DNA of 42,800 bases, taken from assembly GCA_017307915.1 (NCBI GenBank), contig JAFKGG010000380.1, positions 1 through 42,800 of the forward strand, written 5' to 3'. Below are positions 17,539 through 27,100 of the stretch, in pieces. Origin of the DNA: Burkholderiales bacterium. GTDB taxonomy: Bacteria > Pseudomonadota > Gammaproteobacteria > Burkholderiales > Burkholderiaceae_E. Positions within the stretch are counted from its first letter, which is position 1. Each line of letters starts with the position of its first letter. A program made the translations under genes and the position numbers. The notes below the pieces were generated by a model that saw only the letters and a program-made list of their open reading frames with translations, was not told where the DNA came from and did no database searches.

Positions 17539-18382
17539 TGCCGAGCCGTTCGACCAGCAGCAACTGCGCCTGCCGTGCATCGGCGCGCAGCACGTCGAAG
17601 CGCAGTCCGCCGAACTCGACGCGCTCGCCGCGCCGCGGCACGCGCCGCAACTGCTCGGTGACCAGGCCGCCGATGGTGTCGAATTCTTCATCCGACAGCG
17701 TGGTGCCCATCACTTCGTTGAACTGGCCGATCTCGGTGATGCCGCGCACGCGGTAGCGCGCGCCGTGCTCGCCGGGTTCGACCGCGACGATGTGATCGCT
17801 TTCCTCGTCGAAATCGAACTCGTCTTCGATGTCGCCGACGATCTGTTCGAGCACGTCTTCGATCGTGATCAGGCCGGCTGTGCCGCCGTACTCGTCGACC
17901 ACGATCGCCAGGTGGTTGCGGTTGGCGCGAAAATCGCGCAACAGCACGTTCAGCCGTTTCGATTCGGGGATGAACACCGCCGGCCGCAGCAGGTCGCGTA
18001 CGTCGACGCTATCGTCGGTGTACAGCCGCAGCAGTTCCTTGGCATGCAGGATGCCCAATACGTTGTCGCGGTCGCCGGCCACGACCGGGAAGCGCGAATG
18101 CGCGGTTTCGATGACCCGCGGCACGAACTCGGCAGGCGACTCGGAGATGTCGATGACATCCATCTGGGCGCGTTGCACCATGATGTCGCGCGCCGACAAT
18201 TCCGAGACTTGCAGCACGCCTTCGATCATCGACATCGCGTCGGCGTCGAGCAGCGATCGATCGTGCGCCTGGCGCAGCACGGCCAGCAGCTGTTCACGGT
18301 CATCAGGGACGCGCATCAGCAGCGCGGCGAGGCGTTCGAGCAGCGGCTTGCGATGGTCGCCGCCCGAAGAAGCGTCGGACAT
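17510..18382 (-). CDS. corC: CorC/YbeX-type CBS-domain protein
   Basis: A soluble 290-residue protein of the CorC/HlyC family. After an N-terminal helical part, LSARDIMVQRAQMDVID opens the first CBS domain (about residues 60-120). The second CBS domain contains HLAIVVDEYGGTAGLITIEDVLEQIVGDIEDEFD (given here as two parts: HLAIVVDEYGGTAGLI and TIEDVLEQIVGDIEDEFD). The C-terminal CorC_HlyC domain has EFDTIGGLVTEQLRRVPRRGE. Links to magnesium/cobalt efflux and to ribosome metabolism are known for the family. ATG is used here; a TTG two codons upstream is possible. It lies between ybeY and lnt. Confidence 0.93.
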   Translation of the reverse strand: MSDASSGGDHRKPLLERLAALLMRVPDDREQLLAVLRQAHDRSLLDADAMSMIEGVLQVSELSARDIMVQRAQMDVIDISESPAEFVPRVIETAHSRFPVVAGDRDNVLGILHAKELLRLYTDDSVDVRDLLRPAVFIPESKRLNVLLRDFRANRNHLAIVVDEYGGTAGLITIEDVLEQIVGDIEDEFDFDEESDHIVAVEPGEHGARYRVRGITEIGQFNEVMGTTLSDEEFDTIGGLVTEQLRRVPRRGERVEFGGLRFDVLRADARQAQLLLVERLGNADAGPRAA

Positions 18383-18473
18383 GGGCAAAAACGGGAGTCT
18401 GTCTGCGATTCAGGATACCCGAAGCGTGCCGCCGCTGCCAATCGCCGGCGGCGGGCGTGATCGGGCATGCTGC

Positions 18474-19001
18474 TCAGCGGTACCGTGCCGGGGAAGGCTT
18501 GCGCGGCGAGCCGGCCGGCGCGTCGCGATACGGATCGGCGATGCGAAAGCGCGCCAGCCGCCGCACTTCCTCGGCTTCCATCTGCTGCGCTTCGTCGGGG
18601 GTTTCATGATCATGGCCGCCGGCGTGCAACACGCCGTGCATCACCAGATGCGCCAGATGGTCGCGCAACGTCTTGCCTTGCTCGCGCGCTTCGCGGCGTA
18701 GCACCGGCAGGCACAGCACGATGTCGGCGCGCAGCACGCCGTCGCCGACGTCGTCGTAGCAAAAGGTCAGCACGTTGGTGGCGTAGTCGCGATGCCGGTA
18801 CGCGGCGTTCAGCATGCGGCCTTCGTGCGCGTCCACGAAGCGCAGCGTCAGCGCCGCATCGGCGTCGAGCGCGGCGGCCACCCAGCGGCGCAGTTGCGTG
18901 CGCGATACCGGCAGCTCGCCGACGCGCGCGCCACGCTGGATCGATAGCGACAGCGCGAAAGCGCGCGCGCTATTCTTGCGCGGCGAAGGTTTCGTAGGCA
19001 T
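18474..19001 (-). CDS. ybeY: Endoribonuclease YbeY (16S rRNA maturation)
   Basis: Zinc-dependent RNase involved in 16S rRNA 3'-end maturation and ribosome quality control. The metal motif is HLVMHGVLHAGGHDH, with H122, H126 and H132. TNVLTFCYDD and ADIVLCLPVLRREA are the other conserved strings (usually TDVLSFP and GDIVI). The chosen ATG gives 175 residues and overlaps the phoH end by 32 bases. The C-terminus has a short basic tail beyond the usual end. Confidence 0.93.
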   Translation of the reverse strand: MPTKPSPRKNSARAFALSLSIQRGARVGELPVSRTQLRRWVAAALDADAALTLRFVDAHEGRMLNAAYRHRDYATNVLTFCYDDVGDGVLRADIVLCLPVLRREAREQGKTLRDHLAHLVMHGVLHAGGHDHETPDEAQQMEAEEVRRLARFRIADPYRDAPAGSPRKPSPARYR

Positions 19002-19935
19002 CGACGATGCGGGCGACCAGCGGATGGCGAACCACGTCGCTGCTGTCGAATTCGGTGAACGCAAGCCCGCGCACCTGCTTGAGCACGCGTCGTGCCTGGA
19101 TCAAGCCCGAAGCCTGTCCCTTGGGCAGGTCGATCTGCGTCATGTCGCCGGTGATCACGGCGCGTGAACCGAAGCCGATCCGCGTCAGGAACATCTTCAT
19201 CTGTTCCGGCGTGGTGTTCTGCGCCTCGTCGAGGATGATGAACGAATGGTTCAGCGTGCGCCCGCGCATGTAGGCCAAGGGCGCGATTTCGATCGCCTGC
19301 TTCTCGAACATCTTGGCCGTGCGCTCGAAGCCGAGCAGGTCATACAAGGCGTCGTACAGCGGGCGCAGATACGGGTCGACCTTCTGCGCCAGATCTCCGG
19401 GCAGAAAGCCCAGCCGCTCGCCGGCTTCCACCGCCGGACGGGTGAGCACGATGCGCTTGATCGTGTCGCGTTCCAGCGCATCCACCGCGCAGGCCACTGC
19501 CAGGTAGGTCTTGCCGGTGCCGGCCGGGCCGATGCCGAAGGTGATGTCGTGCGACAGGATGTTGCGCAGGTATTCGCGCTGGCGCGGCGTGCGGCCTTGC
19601 AGGTCGGAGCGCCGCGTATGCAGCACCGGGGCATCGGCGTCGGTGCCCCCTTCGGCGGCGGCCGGCGGGCCCTTCAGTTCGACCAGGCCGAGCTGCACGT
19701 CATCGAGCGTCAATGATTTGTCCGAGCGCTGCCAGAAGTATTTCAGCGCGGCCAGAGTGCGTCGTGCCGACGCGGCCGGGCCTTCGACGCCGAAGGTATC
19801 GCCGCGACGCGTGATGCGAACGTCGAACGCTTCTTCGATCTGCCGCAGGTTCTGGTCGAGCGCGCCGCACAGGTTGGCCAGCCGGCGGTTGTCGGGCAGA
19901 TCGGGGGTGAATTCGTGCGAGCGCGTCTTGGTCAT
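18970..19935 (-). CDS. ybeZ: PhoH-like ATPase (YbeZ)
   Basis: Cytosolic P-loop ATPase of the PhoH family, genetically tied to YbeY and thought to act in RNA metabolism. Walker A is GPAGTGKT at residues 136-143 and Walker B is [40 protein letters not shown] is the family's sensor region. The N-terminal ~110 residues include a KH-like segment ([20 protein letters not shown]). The 321 residues match. The ATG overlaps the miaB stop by 4 bases and the 3' end overlaps ybeY. Confidence 0.95.
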   Translation of the reverse strand: MTKTRSHEFTPDLPDNRRLANLCGALDQNLRQIEEAFDVRITRRGDTFGVEGPAASARRTLAALKYFWQRSDKSLTLDDVQLGLVELKGPPAAAEGGTDADAPVLHTRRSDLQGRTPRQREYLRNILSHDITFGIGPAGTGKTYLAVACAVDALERDTIKRIVLTRPAVEAGERLGFLPGDLAQKVDPYLRPLYDALYDLLGFERTAKMFEKQAIEIAPLAYMRGRTLNHSFIILDEAQNTTPEQMKMFLTRIGFGSRAVITGDMTQIDLPKGQASGLIQARRVLKQVRGLAFTEFDSSDVVRHPLVARIVDAYETFAAQE

Positions 19936-21455
19936 GCGGGGCGGGCCATGGCTGGACGGTCGGCGTTAGCCGCCGTTTCGCGCGTGATCACCTCGCCGCG
20001 CAAGGAGTGCGGCAGCGCGGCCGTGATGCGCAGCTCGATGAAGTGGCCGATCAGGCGTTCATGCCCGGCGAAATTGACCACGCGGTTGTTCGAGGTACGG
20101 CCGGCCAGCTCGGTGGCGTCCTTGCGCGCGTGGCCTTCGACCAGCACGCGCTGCACGCTGCCGACCATGGCTGCGCTGATGCGCTGGGCCTGGGCGTCGA
20201 TGGTCGCTTGCAGGCGTTGCAGGCGCGCCAGCTTCACTTCGTGGGGCGTGTCGTCGGGCAGGTCGGCCGCCGGCGTGCCGGGGCGCGGGCTGTAGATGAA
20301 CGAGAACGAGCTGTCGAAGCCCAGTTCCTCGACCAGCGCCATCGTCTTCTCGAAATCGGCTTCGGTTTCGCCCGGAAAGCCGATGATGAAATCCGACGAC
20401 AGGCTCAGCTGCGGCTGCGCGGCGCGCAGCCGGCGCACGATCGATTTGTATTCGAGCGCCGTGTAGCCGCGCTTCATCGCGGCCAGCACGCGATCGGAAC
20501 CCGATTGCACCGGCAGGTGTACGTGGCTGGCCAACTGCGGCAGCCGCGCATGTGCGTCGATCAGCCGCTGCGTGAATTCTTTCGGATGCGAAGTGGTGTA
20601 GCGAATGCGTTCGATGCCCGGGATCTCGGTCACGTATTCGAGCAACAGCGCGAAATCGGCAAAGTCGGCATCGCCGTTGCCGGCTTCGCCTGGCATTGCG
20701 CCGCGATAGGCGTTCACGTTCTGGCCCAGCAGCGTCACTTCGCGCACGCCTTGCTGCGCCAGGCCGGCCACTTCGACCAGCACGTCTTCCAGCGGCCGTG
20801 ACACCTCTTCGCCGCGCGTATAGGGCACGACGCAGAAACTGCAGTATTTGCTGCAGCCTTCCATGATCGACACGAAGGCGCTGGCGCCTTCGACGCGCGC
20901 CGGCGGCAGGTGGTCGAACTTCTCGATCTCGGGAAAGCTGATGTCGACCTGCGGGCGGCCGCTGTCGCGCCGACGCGCGATCAGCTCGGGCAGCCGGTGC
21001 AGCGTCTGCGGGCCGAACACCACGTCGACGTACGGTGCGCGCGCCACGATCGACGCGCCTTCCTGGCTGGCCACGCAGCCGCCGACGCCGATGATCAGAT
21101 CGGGCCGCTCGCGCTTGAGCGCCTTCAGGCGGCCCAGGTCGGAGAACACCTTTTCCTGCGCCTTTTCGCGCACCGAACAGGTGTTGAACAAGATGATGTC
21201 GGCGTCTTCGACGCGGTCGGTGGGTTGTGCGCCGTCGGTCTGCGCCAGCACGTCGGCCATGCGGTCGGAGTCGTACTCGTTCATCTGGCAGCCGAAGGTG
21301 CGGATGTAGACCTTCTTGGCGGCGTGCGCTGCGCTGGCCGGCCGTGCGGCGCCGCTGGCTGGCGCGCCCGCTGCGGAGGCAGGCACGGTGGCGGATGCGG
21401 TGGCAGGAACGGCTGCCGTTTCGATGCTCGCGTTGCGGTCCACGATGTCGCTCAC
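19932..21455 (-). CDS. miaB: tRNA-2-methylthio-N6-dimethylallyladenosine synthase MiaB
   Basis: Radical-SAM methylthiotransferase that modifies i6A37 in tRNAs reading UNN codons. The N-terminal UPF0004 domain holds [25 protein letters not shown] and [11 protein letters not shown] with its three cluster cysteines. The radical SAM motif is [19 protein letters not shown]. The TRAM domain is at the C-terminus ([18 protein letters not shown]). The 507 residues exceed the usual ~450 because about 45 Ala/Pro-rich residues precede [10 protein letters not shown]. The start is GTG, overlapping the upstream stop (GTGA). Confidence 0.96.
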   Translation of the reverse strand: MSDIVDRNASIETAAVPATASATVPASAAGAPASGAARPASAAHAAKKVYIRTFGCQMNEYDSDRMADVLAQTDGAQPTDRVEDADIILFNTCSVREKAQEKVFSDLGRLKALKRERPDLIIGVGGCVASQEGASIVARAPYVDVVFGPQTLHRLPELIARRRDSGRPQVDISFPEIEKFDHLPPARVEGASAFVSIMEGCSKYCSFCVVPYTRGEEVSRPLEDVLVEVAGLAQQGVREVTLLGQNVNAYRGAMPGEAGNGDADFADFALLLEYVTEIPGIERIRYTTSHPKEFTQRLIDAHARLPQLASHVHLPVQSGSDRVLAAMKRGYTALEYKSIVRRLRAAQPQLSLSSDFIIGFPGETEADFEKTMALVEELGFDSSFSFIYSPRPGTPAADLPDDTPHEVKLARLQRLQATIDAQAQRISAAMVGSVQRVLVEGHARKDATELAGRTSNNRVVNFAGHERLIGHFIELRITAALPHSLRGEVITRETAANADRPAMARPA

Positions 21456-21907
21456 TGCTGCGTGGCGATGCCGGCGGCCGCGTCGGCGGCCGATGCACCA
21501 CTGCCGCTGCCACCGCCGGTGATCGGCGAGGTCTTGAGGCGGGCCTGCGCGGCGGCCAGTTCGCTGTCGGTGAGGATCCAGACGCGGCCGATCAGCCCGT
21601 TCATGTCGCGTTCGAACAGTACCGCTTGTGCGCCCGACACGCTGGCCGGCGTCGTGATCAGGTTGTTGCGATCATAGATGCGCGTGCCGGCCGACAGAAG
21701 TACCGGTACGTCGTTGATGCGGGCCTGGGGGAAAGACAGGATTTCGAGCTTGCCCAGTTCGGCCGACGGCGGAATCGGCCGCACGATCTGCGCCGTTGCC
21801 GGGGGCGGCAGTACGGCGGTAAGGGCCACGAACCCGATCGCGGCCGCCGTGGCAGTCAGCGCCGCGAAGGCGTGGCGAACTCGCATCGAGAATGTCGGAA
21901 CGGGCAT
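21452..21907 (-). CDS. Small exported protein, function unknown
   Basis: A 151-residue protein with a signal-type N-terminus (basic MRVRHAF, then a hydrophobic stretch ending PPPATAQ). The mature part contains [29 protein letters not shown] and [21 protein letters not shown]-like strings (here [16 protein letters not shown]), with no cysteines or catalytic motif I recognise, and a Gly/Ala tail. The ATG is preceded by GGAG at a good distance. It overlaps miaB by 4 bases and so heads that operon; I would expect it to be exported, and its conservation with miaB in relatives would be informative. Confidence 0.8.
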   Translation of the reverse strand: MPVPTFSMRVRHAFAALTATAAAIGFVALTAVLPPPATAQIVRPIPPSAELGKLEILSFPQARINDVPVLLSAGTRIYDRNNLITTPASVSGAQAVLFERDMNGLIGRVWILTDSELAAAQARLKTSPITGGGSGSGASAADAAAGIATQQ

Positions 21908-21962
21908 CGCAGACTCCGGGCCCGGCGCGGCAGCCGCGAGCGCCAAGGCCTCGTCACCGGAA

Positions 21963-21988
21963 CGCCGCGGCGTGCATCTGCCGCGGCG
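21963..21988 (-). terminator. GC hairpin between the tRNA and the miaB operon
   Basis: A 9-bp perfect stem (CGCCGCGGC / GCCGCGGCG) with an 8-base loop lies 40 bases past the tRNA 3' end. There is no T tract after it, so termination is only a possibility. Confidence 0.35.
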
Positions 21989-22027
21989 CTCAGCCGGCTG
22001 GCGGCCGCAAGGTCTTCGAAAATAAGG

Positions 22028-22104
<77 letters not shown>

Positions 22105-22119
22105 GCAAAAGAACCCATA

Positions 22120-22148
22120 ATTCTACGAATCCTTGGCGCATCTGTCAA
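22120..22148 (-). promoter_or_regulatory. Sigma-70 promoter of the tRNA gene
   Basis: TTGACA (22143-22148) and TAGAAT (22120-22125) are separated by exactly 17 bases, 15 bases before the mature tRNA 5' end. The -35 box overlaps the last codons and stop of pyrF. Confidence 0.85.
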
Positions 22149-22954
22149 AGTCGGGCTAGCGCCGCACGCAGCGCGTCGCGTGTTTGCCGCGCCGCGGCGC
22201 CGGCGGCGGCAGCGAAATCGTCGCCCCCGCTGGCATACAGGATGGCTCGCGACGAATTCACCACCATGGCGCGGCCGCCGGCGCGCACGCTGGCGTCGAT
22301 GTCGCCGCCCTGCGCGCCGATGCCCGGTACCAGCAGCGGCATGTCGCCGACCAGGGTGCGCACGCGTGCCAGCTCGTCGGGAAAGGTGGCGCCCACCACC
22401 AGCCCGAGCTGGCCATTGCGGTTCCACGACCCGGCAGCCAGCCGCGCCACGTGCTCGAACAGGCGTTCGTTGCCGACCTGCAACGCCTGCAGATCGCTGC
22501 CGCCGGGGTTGGAGGTGCGGCACAGCAGGAACACGCCGCGATCGCCCCAGCCCAGATAAGGCTCGATCGAATCGAAGCCCATGTACGGGTTGACGGTGAC
22601 GGCGTCGGCACCATAACGCTCGAAGGCTTCGCGCGCGTACTGCTCGGCGGTGGCGCCGATGTCGCCGCGCTTGGCGTCGAGAATCACCGGAATGCCGGCG
22701 TGGTGGCGGTGGATGTGGTCGATCAGCGCTTCGAGCTGATCCTCGGCGCGTGCCGCCGCAAAGTATGCGATCTGCGGCTTGAACGCGCAGACGTAGGCGG
22801 CGGTGGCGTCGATGATTTCGCGGCAGAATGCGAAAATGGCATCCGGGCGCTGCGCCAATCCGGCGGGCAGCCGCGCCGGATCGGGGTCGAGCCCGACGCA
22901 CAACAAGGAATCGGCCTTGTGCCAGGCCGCCTGAAGCGATTTCACGAAGCTCAC
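22145..22954 (-). CDS. pyrF: Orotidine-5'-phosphate decarboxylase
   Basis: Decarboxylates OMP to UMP, the last step of pyrimidine synthesis. [13 protein letters not shown] at the N-terminus and the catalytic [18 protein letters not shown] (K95) mark the longer, type 2 PyrF family common in betaproteobacteria. [20 protein letters not shown] and [14 protein letters not shown] follow. The GTG start is preferred: AGAAGGGG lies 6 bases upstream and it gives 269 residues beginning [10 protein letters not shown]. An ATG eight codons upstream lacks such a site. It is divergent from the EamA permease. Confidence 0.94.
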   Translation of the reverse strand: MSFVKSLQAAWHKADSLLCVGLDPDPARLPAGLAQRPDAIFAFCREIIDATAAYVCAFKPQIAYFAAARAEDQLEALIDHIHRHHAGIPVILDAKRGDIGATAEQYAREAFERYGADAVTVNPYMGFDSIEPYLGWGDRGVFLLCRTSNPGGSDLQALQVGNERLFEHVARLAAGSWNRNGQLGLVVGATFPDELARVRTLVGDMPLLVPGIGAQGGDIDASVRAGGRAMVVNSSRAILYASGGDDFAAAAGAAARQTRDALRAALARL

Positions 22955-23003
22955 CCGATGCCCCTTCTTTGCCGTCATCAACGGCCGTGATTCTATCGAT
23001 CCC

Positions 23004-23897
23004 ATGAACTCATCGCTGCGCTTGTCGCCCCGTGATCTCTGGCTGCTTGCGCTGATCACCATCGCCTGGGGCGTGAACTGGCCGATCATGAAACTCGGCG
23101 TCGAAGGCCTGCCGCCGATGACCTTTCGCTGCCTGAGCATGGTGATCGGGCTACCTCTGCTGGCCGCCATTGCCCGCGCACGCGGCATCTCGCTGCGCGT
23201 GCCGCGCGAACATTGGCGCGAGCTGTTGTTTCTGGCCCTGTTCAACCTGACCTTCTGGTTCGTGCTGGCGATGTACGGCGTGAAGCTCCTGTCATCGGGC
23301 CGCGCGGCCATCCTCGGCTACACGCTGCCGATCTGGTCGGCCGTGATCGGCGCCTGGGTGTTCGGCGAGCACCCGTCGCGGCGCGTGTGGGGCGGCGTGG
23401 CGGCGGCCGCGCTCGGCGTGCTGCTGCTGGTGGCCGGCGAAGCCGCGGCGCTGGCCGGCCAGCCGCTGGGCACCGTGCTGATGCTGGCTGCCGCGGCGAG
23501 CTGGGCCTATGGCACGCACCTGATGCGCCGGCGCCGGCAGACCACGCACGTGCTGACGATCACGTTCTGGTCGCTGGCGATCTCGCTGGTGGTGTGCGGT
23601 GCAATCGCCGCCGTGTTCGAGCATTCGAGCTGGACGCGCAACCCGAGCGGTGGCGCCTGGTTCGCGGTCTGCTACAACGCCTTCATCATCTTCGGGTTGG
23701 TGCAGGTGATCTGGTTTCGCATGGCCTCGACGCTGCCGCCGGTGGCCAGCGGGCTGTCGCTGATGCTGATACCGGTCATCGGCCTGTTCTCGGGCGCGCT
23801 GATGCTGGGTGAGCCGATCACCTGGATGGATCTGGCAGCGCTGGCTTCGATCGTCGTGGCGATGTCGACCGTGCTGCTGCCGGGGCGTTCGCGCTAG
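23004..23897 (+). CDS. EamA-family (DMT) permease
   Basis: A 297-residue inner-membrane protein with about ten transmembrane helices in two EamA repeats. The first repeat starts [21 protein letters not shown], and each repeat ends with a glutamate-containing helix start ([25 protein letters not shown]). The family exports or imports small metabolites such as amino acids or nucleosides; the substrate here cannot be told. Its start lies about 50 bases from that of pyrF on the other strand. Confidence 0.9.
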   Translation: MNSSLRLSPRDLWLLALITIAWGVNWPIMKLGVEGLPPMTFRCLSMVIGLPLLAAIARARGISLRVPREHWRELLFLALFNLTFWFVLAMYGVKLLSSGRAAILGYTLPIWSAVIGAWVFGEHPSRRVWGGVAAAALGVLLLVAGEAAALAGQPLGTVLMLAAAASWAYGTHLMRRRRQTTHVLTITFWSLAISLVVCGAIAAVFEHSSWTRNPSGGAWFAVCYNAFIIFGLVQVIWFRMASTLPPVASGLSLMLIPVIGLFSGALMLGEPITWMDLAALASIVVAMSTVLLPGRSR

Positions 23898-23919
23898 GCG
23901 GCGTGCCGGCGCGGGCTGT

Positions 23920-23964
23920 CTAGGCGGCCTAGGTGGCCCAGGCTGCGCAGGCTGCTCAGGCGGA
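23920..23964 (+). repeat. Degenerate 9-bp tandem repeat
   Basis: Five 9-base units (CTAGGCGGC, CTAGGTGGC, CCAGGCTGC, GCAGGCTGC, TCAGGCGGA) follow directly on one another after the permease stop. The rest of the gap to 24143 shows a weak CATAAT at 24032-24037 that may belong to the iorAB promoter; no matching -35 was seen. Confidence 0.7.
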
Positions 23965-24143
23965 GCCCAGGGGCAACCGGTTCCGACCTACCCGGGCGCG
24001 AAGTTTGCACGCCTTCACCATCAAACTGGTCCATAATTAAAAAGTGCTGCTGCGCCACAAGCGCAGCGGCCACCCCGCACCGCATCAGGTCGCGGTGTCG
24101 GGCCATTGACCAGGACACGATCTCGGTTGGAGGCAAGACGACC

Positions 24144-27100
24144 ATGAACGCACCCGTTTCACGGGCCGTATCCGAGGCGCTCGAACGCGCGCTCGCAGAA
24201 GTCACCCTAGAAGACAAATACACGCTCGAACGCGGCCGCGCGTTCATGTCGGGCACGCAGGCGCTGGTGCGCTTGCCGATCCTGCAACACGAGCGTGATC
24301 GCCGCGCCGGGCTGAACACGGCCGGCTTCATTTCCGGCTATCGCGGCTCGCCGTTGGGCGGTTTCGATCAGGCGCTGTGGAAGGCGCGTGAACACCTGCA
24401 GGCGCATCGCATCGTGTTCCAGCCGGGGCTCAATGAAGACCTGGCCGCCACCAGCGTATGGGGCTCGCAGCAGGTCAATCTGTCGCCCAAGGCCAAGGTC
24501 GACGGCGTATTTGCGCTGTGGTACGGCAAGGGGCCGGGCGTGGATCGCAGCGGCGACGTGTTCAAGCACGCCAATGCGGCCGGCACCAGCCGCCATGGCG
24601 GCGTCATCGCGCTGGCCGGCGACGATCACGGCGCCAAGTCGTCGACGCTGCCGCATCAATCCGATCACATCTTCAAGGCCTGCGGCTTGCCGGTGTTCTA
24701 TCCGGCCACCGTGCAGGAATATCTCGACCTGGGCCTGCACGGCTGGGCCATGTCGCGCTGGTCGGGCCTTTGGGTGGCGATGAAGACGGTGACCGAAGTG
24801 GTCGAAGCCTCGGCCTCGGTCGAGATCGACCCCGACCGCGTGAGCATCGTGCTGCCCGAGGATTTCGCGCTGCCGCCCGACGGACTGAACATCCGCTGGC
24901 CCGACACGCCGCTGGCGCAGGAAGCGCGGCTGTTCGACTACAAATGGTATGCGGCGCTGGCCTACGTGCGCGCCAACCGGCTGAACCACACGGTGATCGA
25001 TTCGCCGCACGCATGGTTCGGCATCATCACCGCCGGCAAGGCGTATCTCGATACGCGCCAGGCACTCGAGGACCTGGGCCTGGATGAAGCCGCCTGTGCG
25101 CGCATCGGCATCCGGCTGTTCAAGTGCGGCGTGGTGTGGCCGCTGGAAGCGCACACGGTGCGCGAGTTCGCTACCGGGCTGGGCGAGATCCTGGTGGTCG
25201 AGGAAAAGCGCCAGATTCTCGAATACGCGCTGAAAGAAGAGCTGTACAACTGGCGCGACGACGTGCGTCCGCGCGTCTATGGCAAGTTCGATGAAAAGGA
25301 CGGCCGCGGCGGCGAATGGGCGATGCCGCAAGGCCAGTGGCTGCTGCCGGCGCATGCCGAGCTGTCGCCGGCGCTGATCGCCAAGGCAATCGCCGCGCGC
25401 CTGCTCAACCCGGGCAAGTTCGGTTCCGAGTTCGAGCTGGCCCCTGACCTGCGCGCGCAGATCGAAGCGCGCCTGTCTATCATCGAGGCCAAGGAGCGCT
25501 CGCTGGCCGTCACCGCGCACGCCGCGGCCAACCGCGTGCCCACCTATTGCTCGGGCTGCCCGCACAATACGTCGACGCATGTGCCGGAAGGCTCGCGCGC
25601 ATTGGCCGGCATCGGCTGCCACTACATGGCCACCTGGATGCCCGAGCGGCGCACCGAGACCTTCTCGCAGATGGGCGGCGAGGGCGTGCCGTGGATCGGC
25701 CAGGCGCCGTTCACCGAAGAAAAGCACGTGTTCGCCAATCTCGGCGACGGCACCTACTTCCACTCGGGCCTGCTGGCGATTCGCGCGTCGATCGCGGCCG
25801 GCGTCAACATCACCTACAAGATCCTGTACAACGACGCGGTGGCGATGACCGGCGGCCAGCCGATCGACGGCACGCTCACCGTGCCGATGATCGTCGCGCA
25901 GCTGGCCGCCGAAGGCGTGCGCAAGATCGTCATCGTCACCGACGAACCCGAGAAGTACGAGGGCGCCGCGCGCCGCGAGCCGGCGCTGGCCGGCATCGAG
26001 GTGCATCACCGCGATACGCTCGACTGGCTGCAACGGCAACTGCGCGAAGTGCCGGGCTGCACGGTATTGATCTACGACCAGACCTGCGCGTCGGAAAAGC
26101 GCCGCCGCCGCAAGAAAATCGTCGACGGCAAGCCCGGCTTTCCCGATCCGGCGCGGCGCGTGCTCATCAACGAGCTGGTCTGCGAAGGCTGCGGCGATTG
26201 CAGCGTGCAGAGTTCGTGCGTGTCGGTCGAGCCGGTGGAAACCGAGTTCGGCCGCAAGCGGCGCATCAACCAGTCGTCATGCAACAAGGATTTCTCGTGC
26301 CTGAAGGGCTTCTGCCCGAGCTTCGTCACGGTCGAGGGCGGTGCCTTGCGCAAGCCTGGGCAGGGCAAGGGGCGCGATGCCGGCCTGGCGGCGACGGCGG
26401 GTGCTGATGCGGGTGCCGCGAGCGTTGCCGGCGCCGGCATGCCGCCCGATGCCGGCGGCGATCCGCGCGTCTACGAGCTGCCCGAACCCACCACGCTGCG
26501 CATCGATGCTTCCGGCAATCGCAGCTATGGCGTGCTGATCACCGGTGTCGGCGGCACCGGTGTCGTCACCATCGGTCAGTTGCTCGGCATGGCTGCGCAC
26601 CTGGAAGGCAAGGGCGTGTCGGTGCTCGACATGGCCGGCCTGGCGCAGAAGGGCGGCGCCGTGTTCTCGCACGTGCAGTTTGCCGAGCGGCCCGAGCATC
26701 TGTTCGCCACGCGCATCGCCACCGGCGAGGCCGATCTGTTGATCGGCAGCGATCTGGTCGTGTCGGCCAGCAATGAGTCCTTGTCGAAGCTGCGTCCGGG
26801 CGTGACGCGCGCCGTGGTCAACAGCGACGTGATGCCGACTTCCGATTTTCTGCGCAACCCCGACTGGCATCTGCCCGAGCCGGCCTTGCAGCAGAGCATT
26901 CGAGAGGCTGCCGGCCCGATCGACGTCGATTTCATCGAAGCCACCGAGGCCGCCGAAGCGCTGCTGGGCGATGCCTTGTTCACCAATGCGCTGTTGATCG
27001 GCTATGCGTGGCAGAAGGGTTGGTTGCCGCTGCAGCGCCGTGCCATCGAGCGCGCCATCGAGCTGAACGGCACGCAGGTGGCGACCAACCGCCGCGCCTT

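Noticed and set aside
22145-23311. 388-residue version of PyrF
   Set aside because: The first 118 residues would run antisense over the EamA permease start and do not resemble PyrF; the GTG at 22954 fits length and ribosome site.
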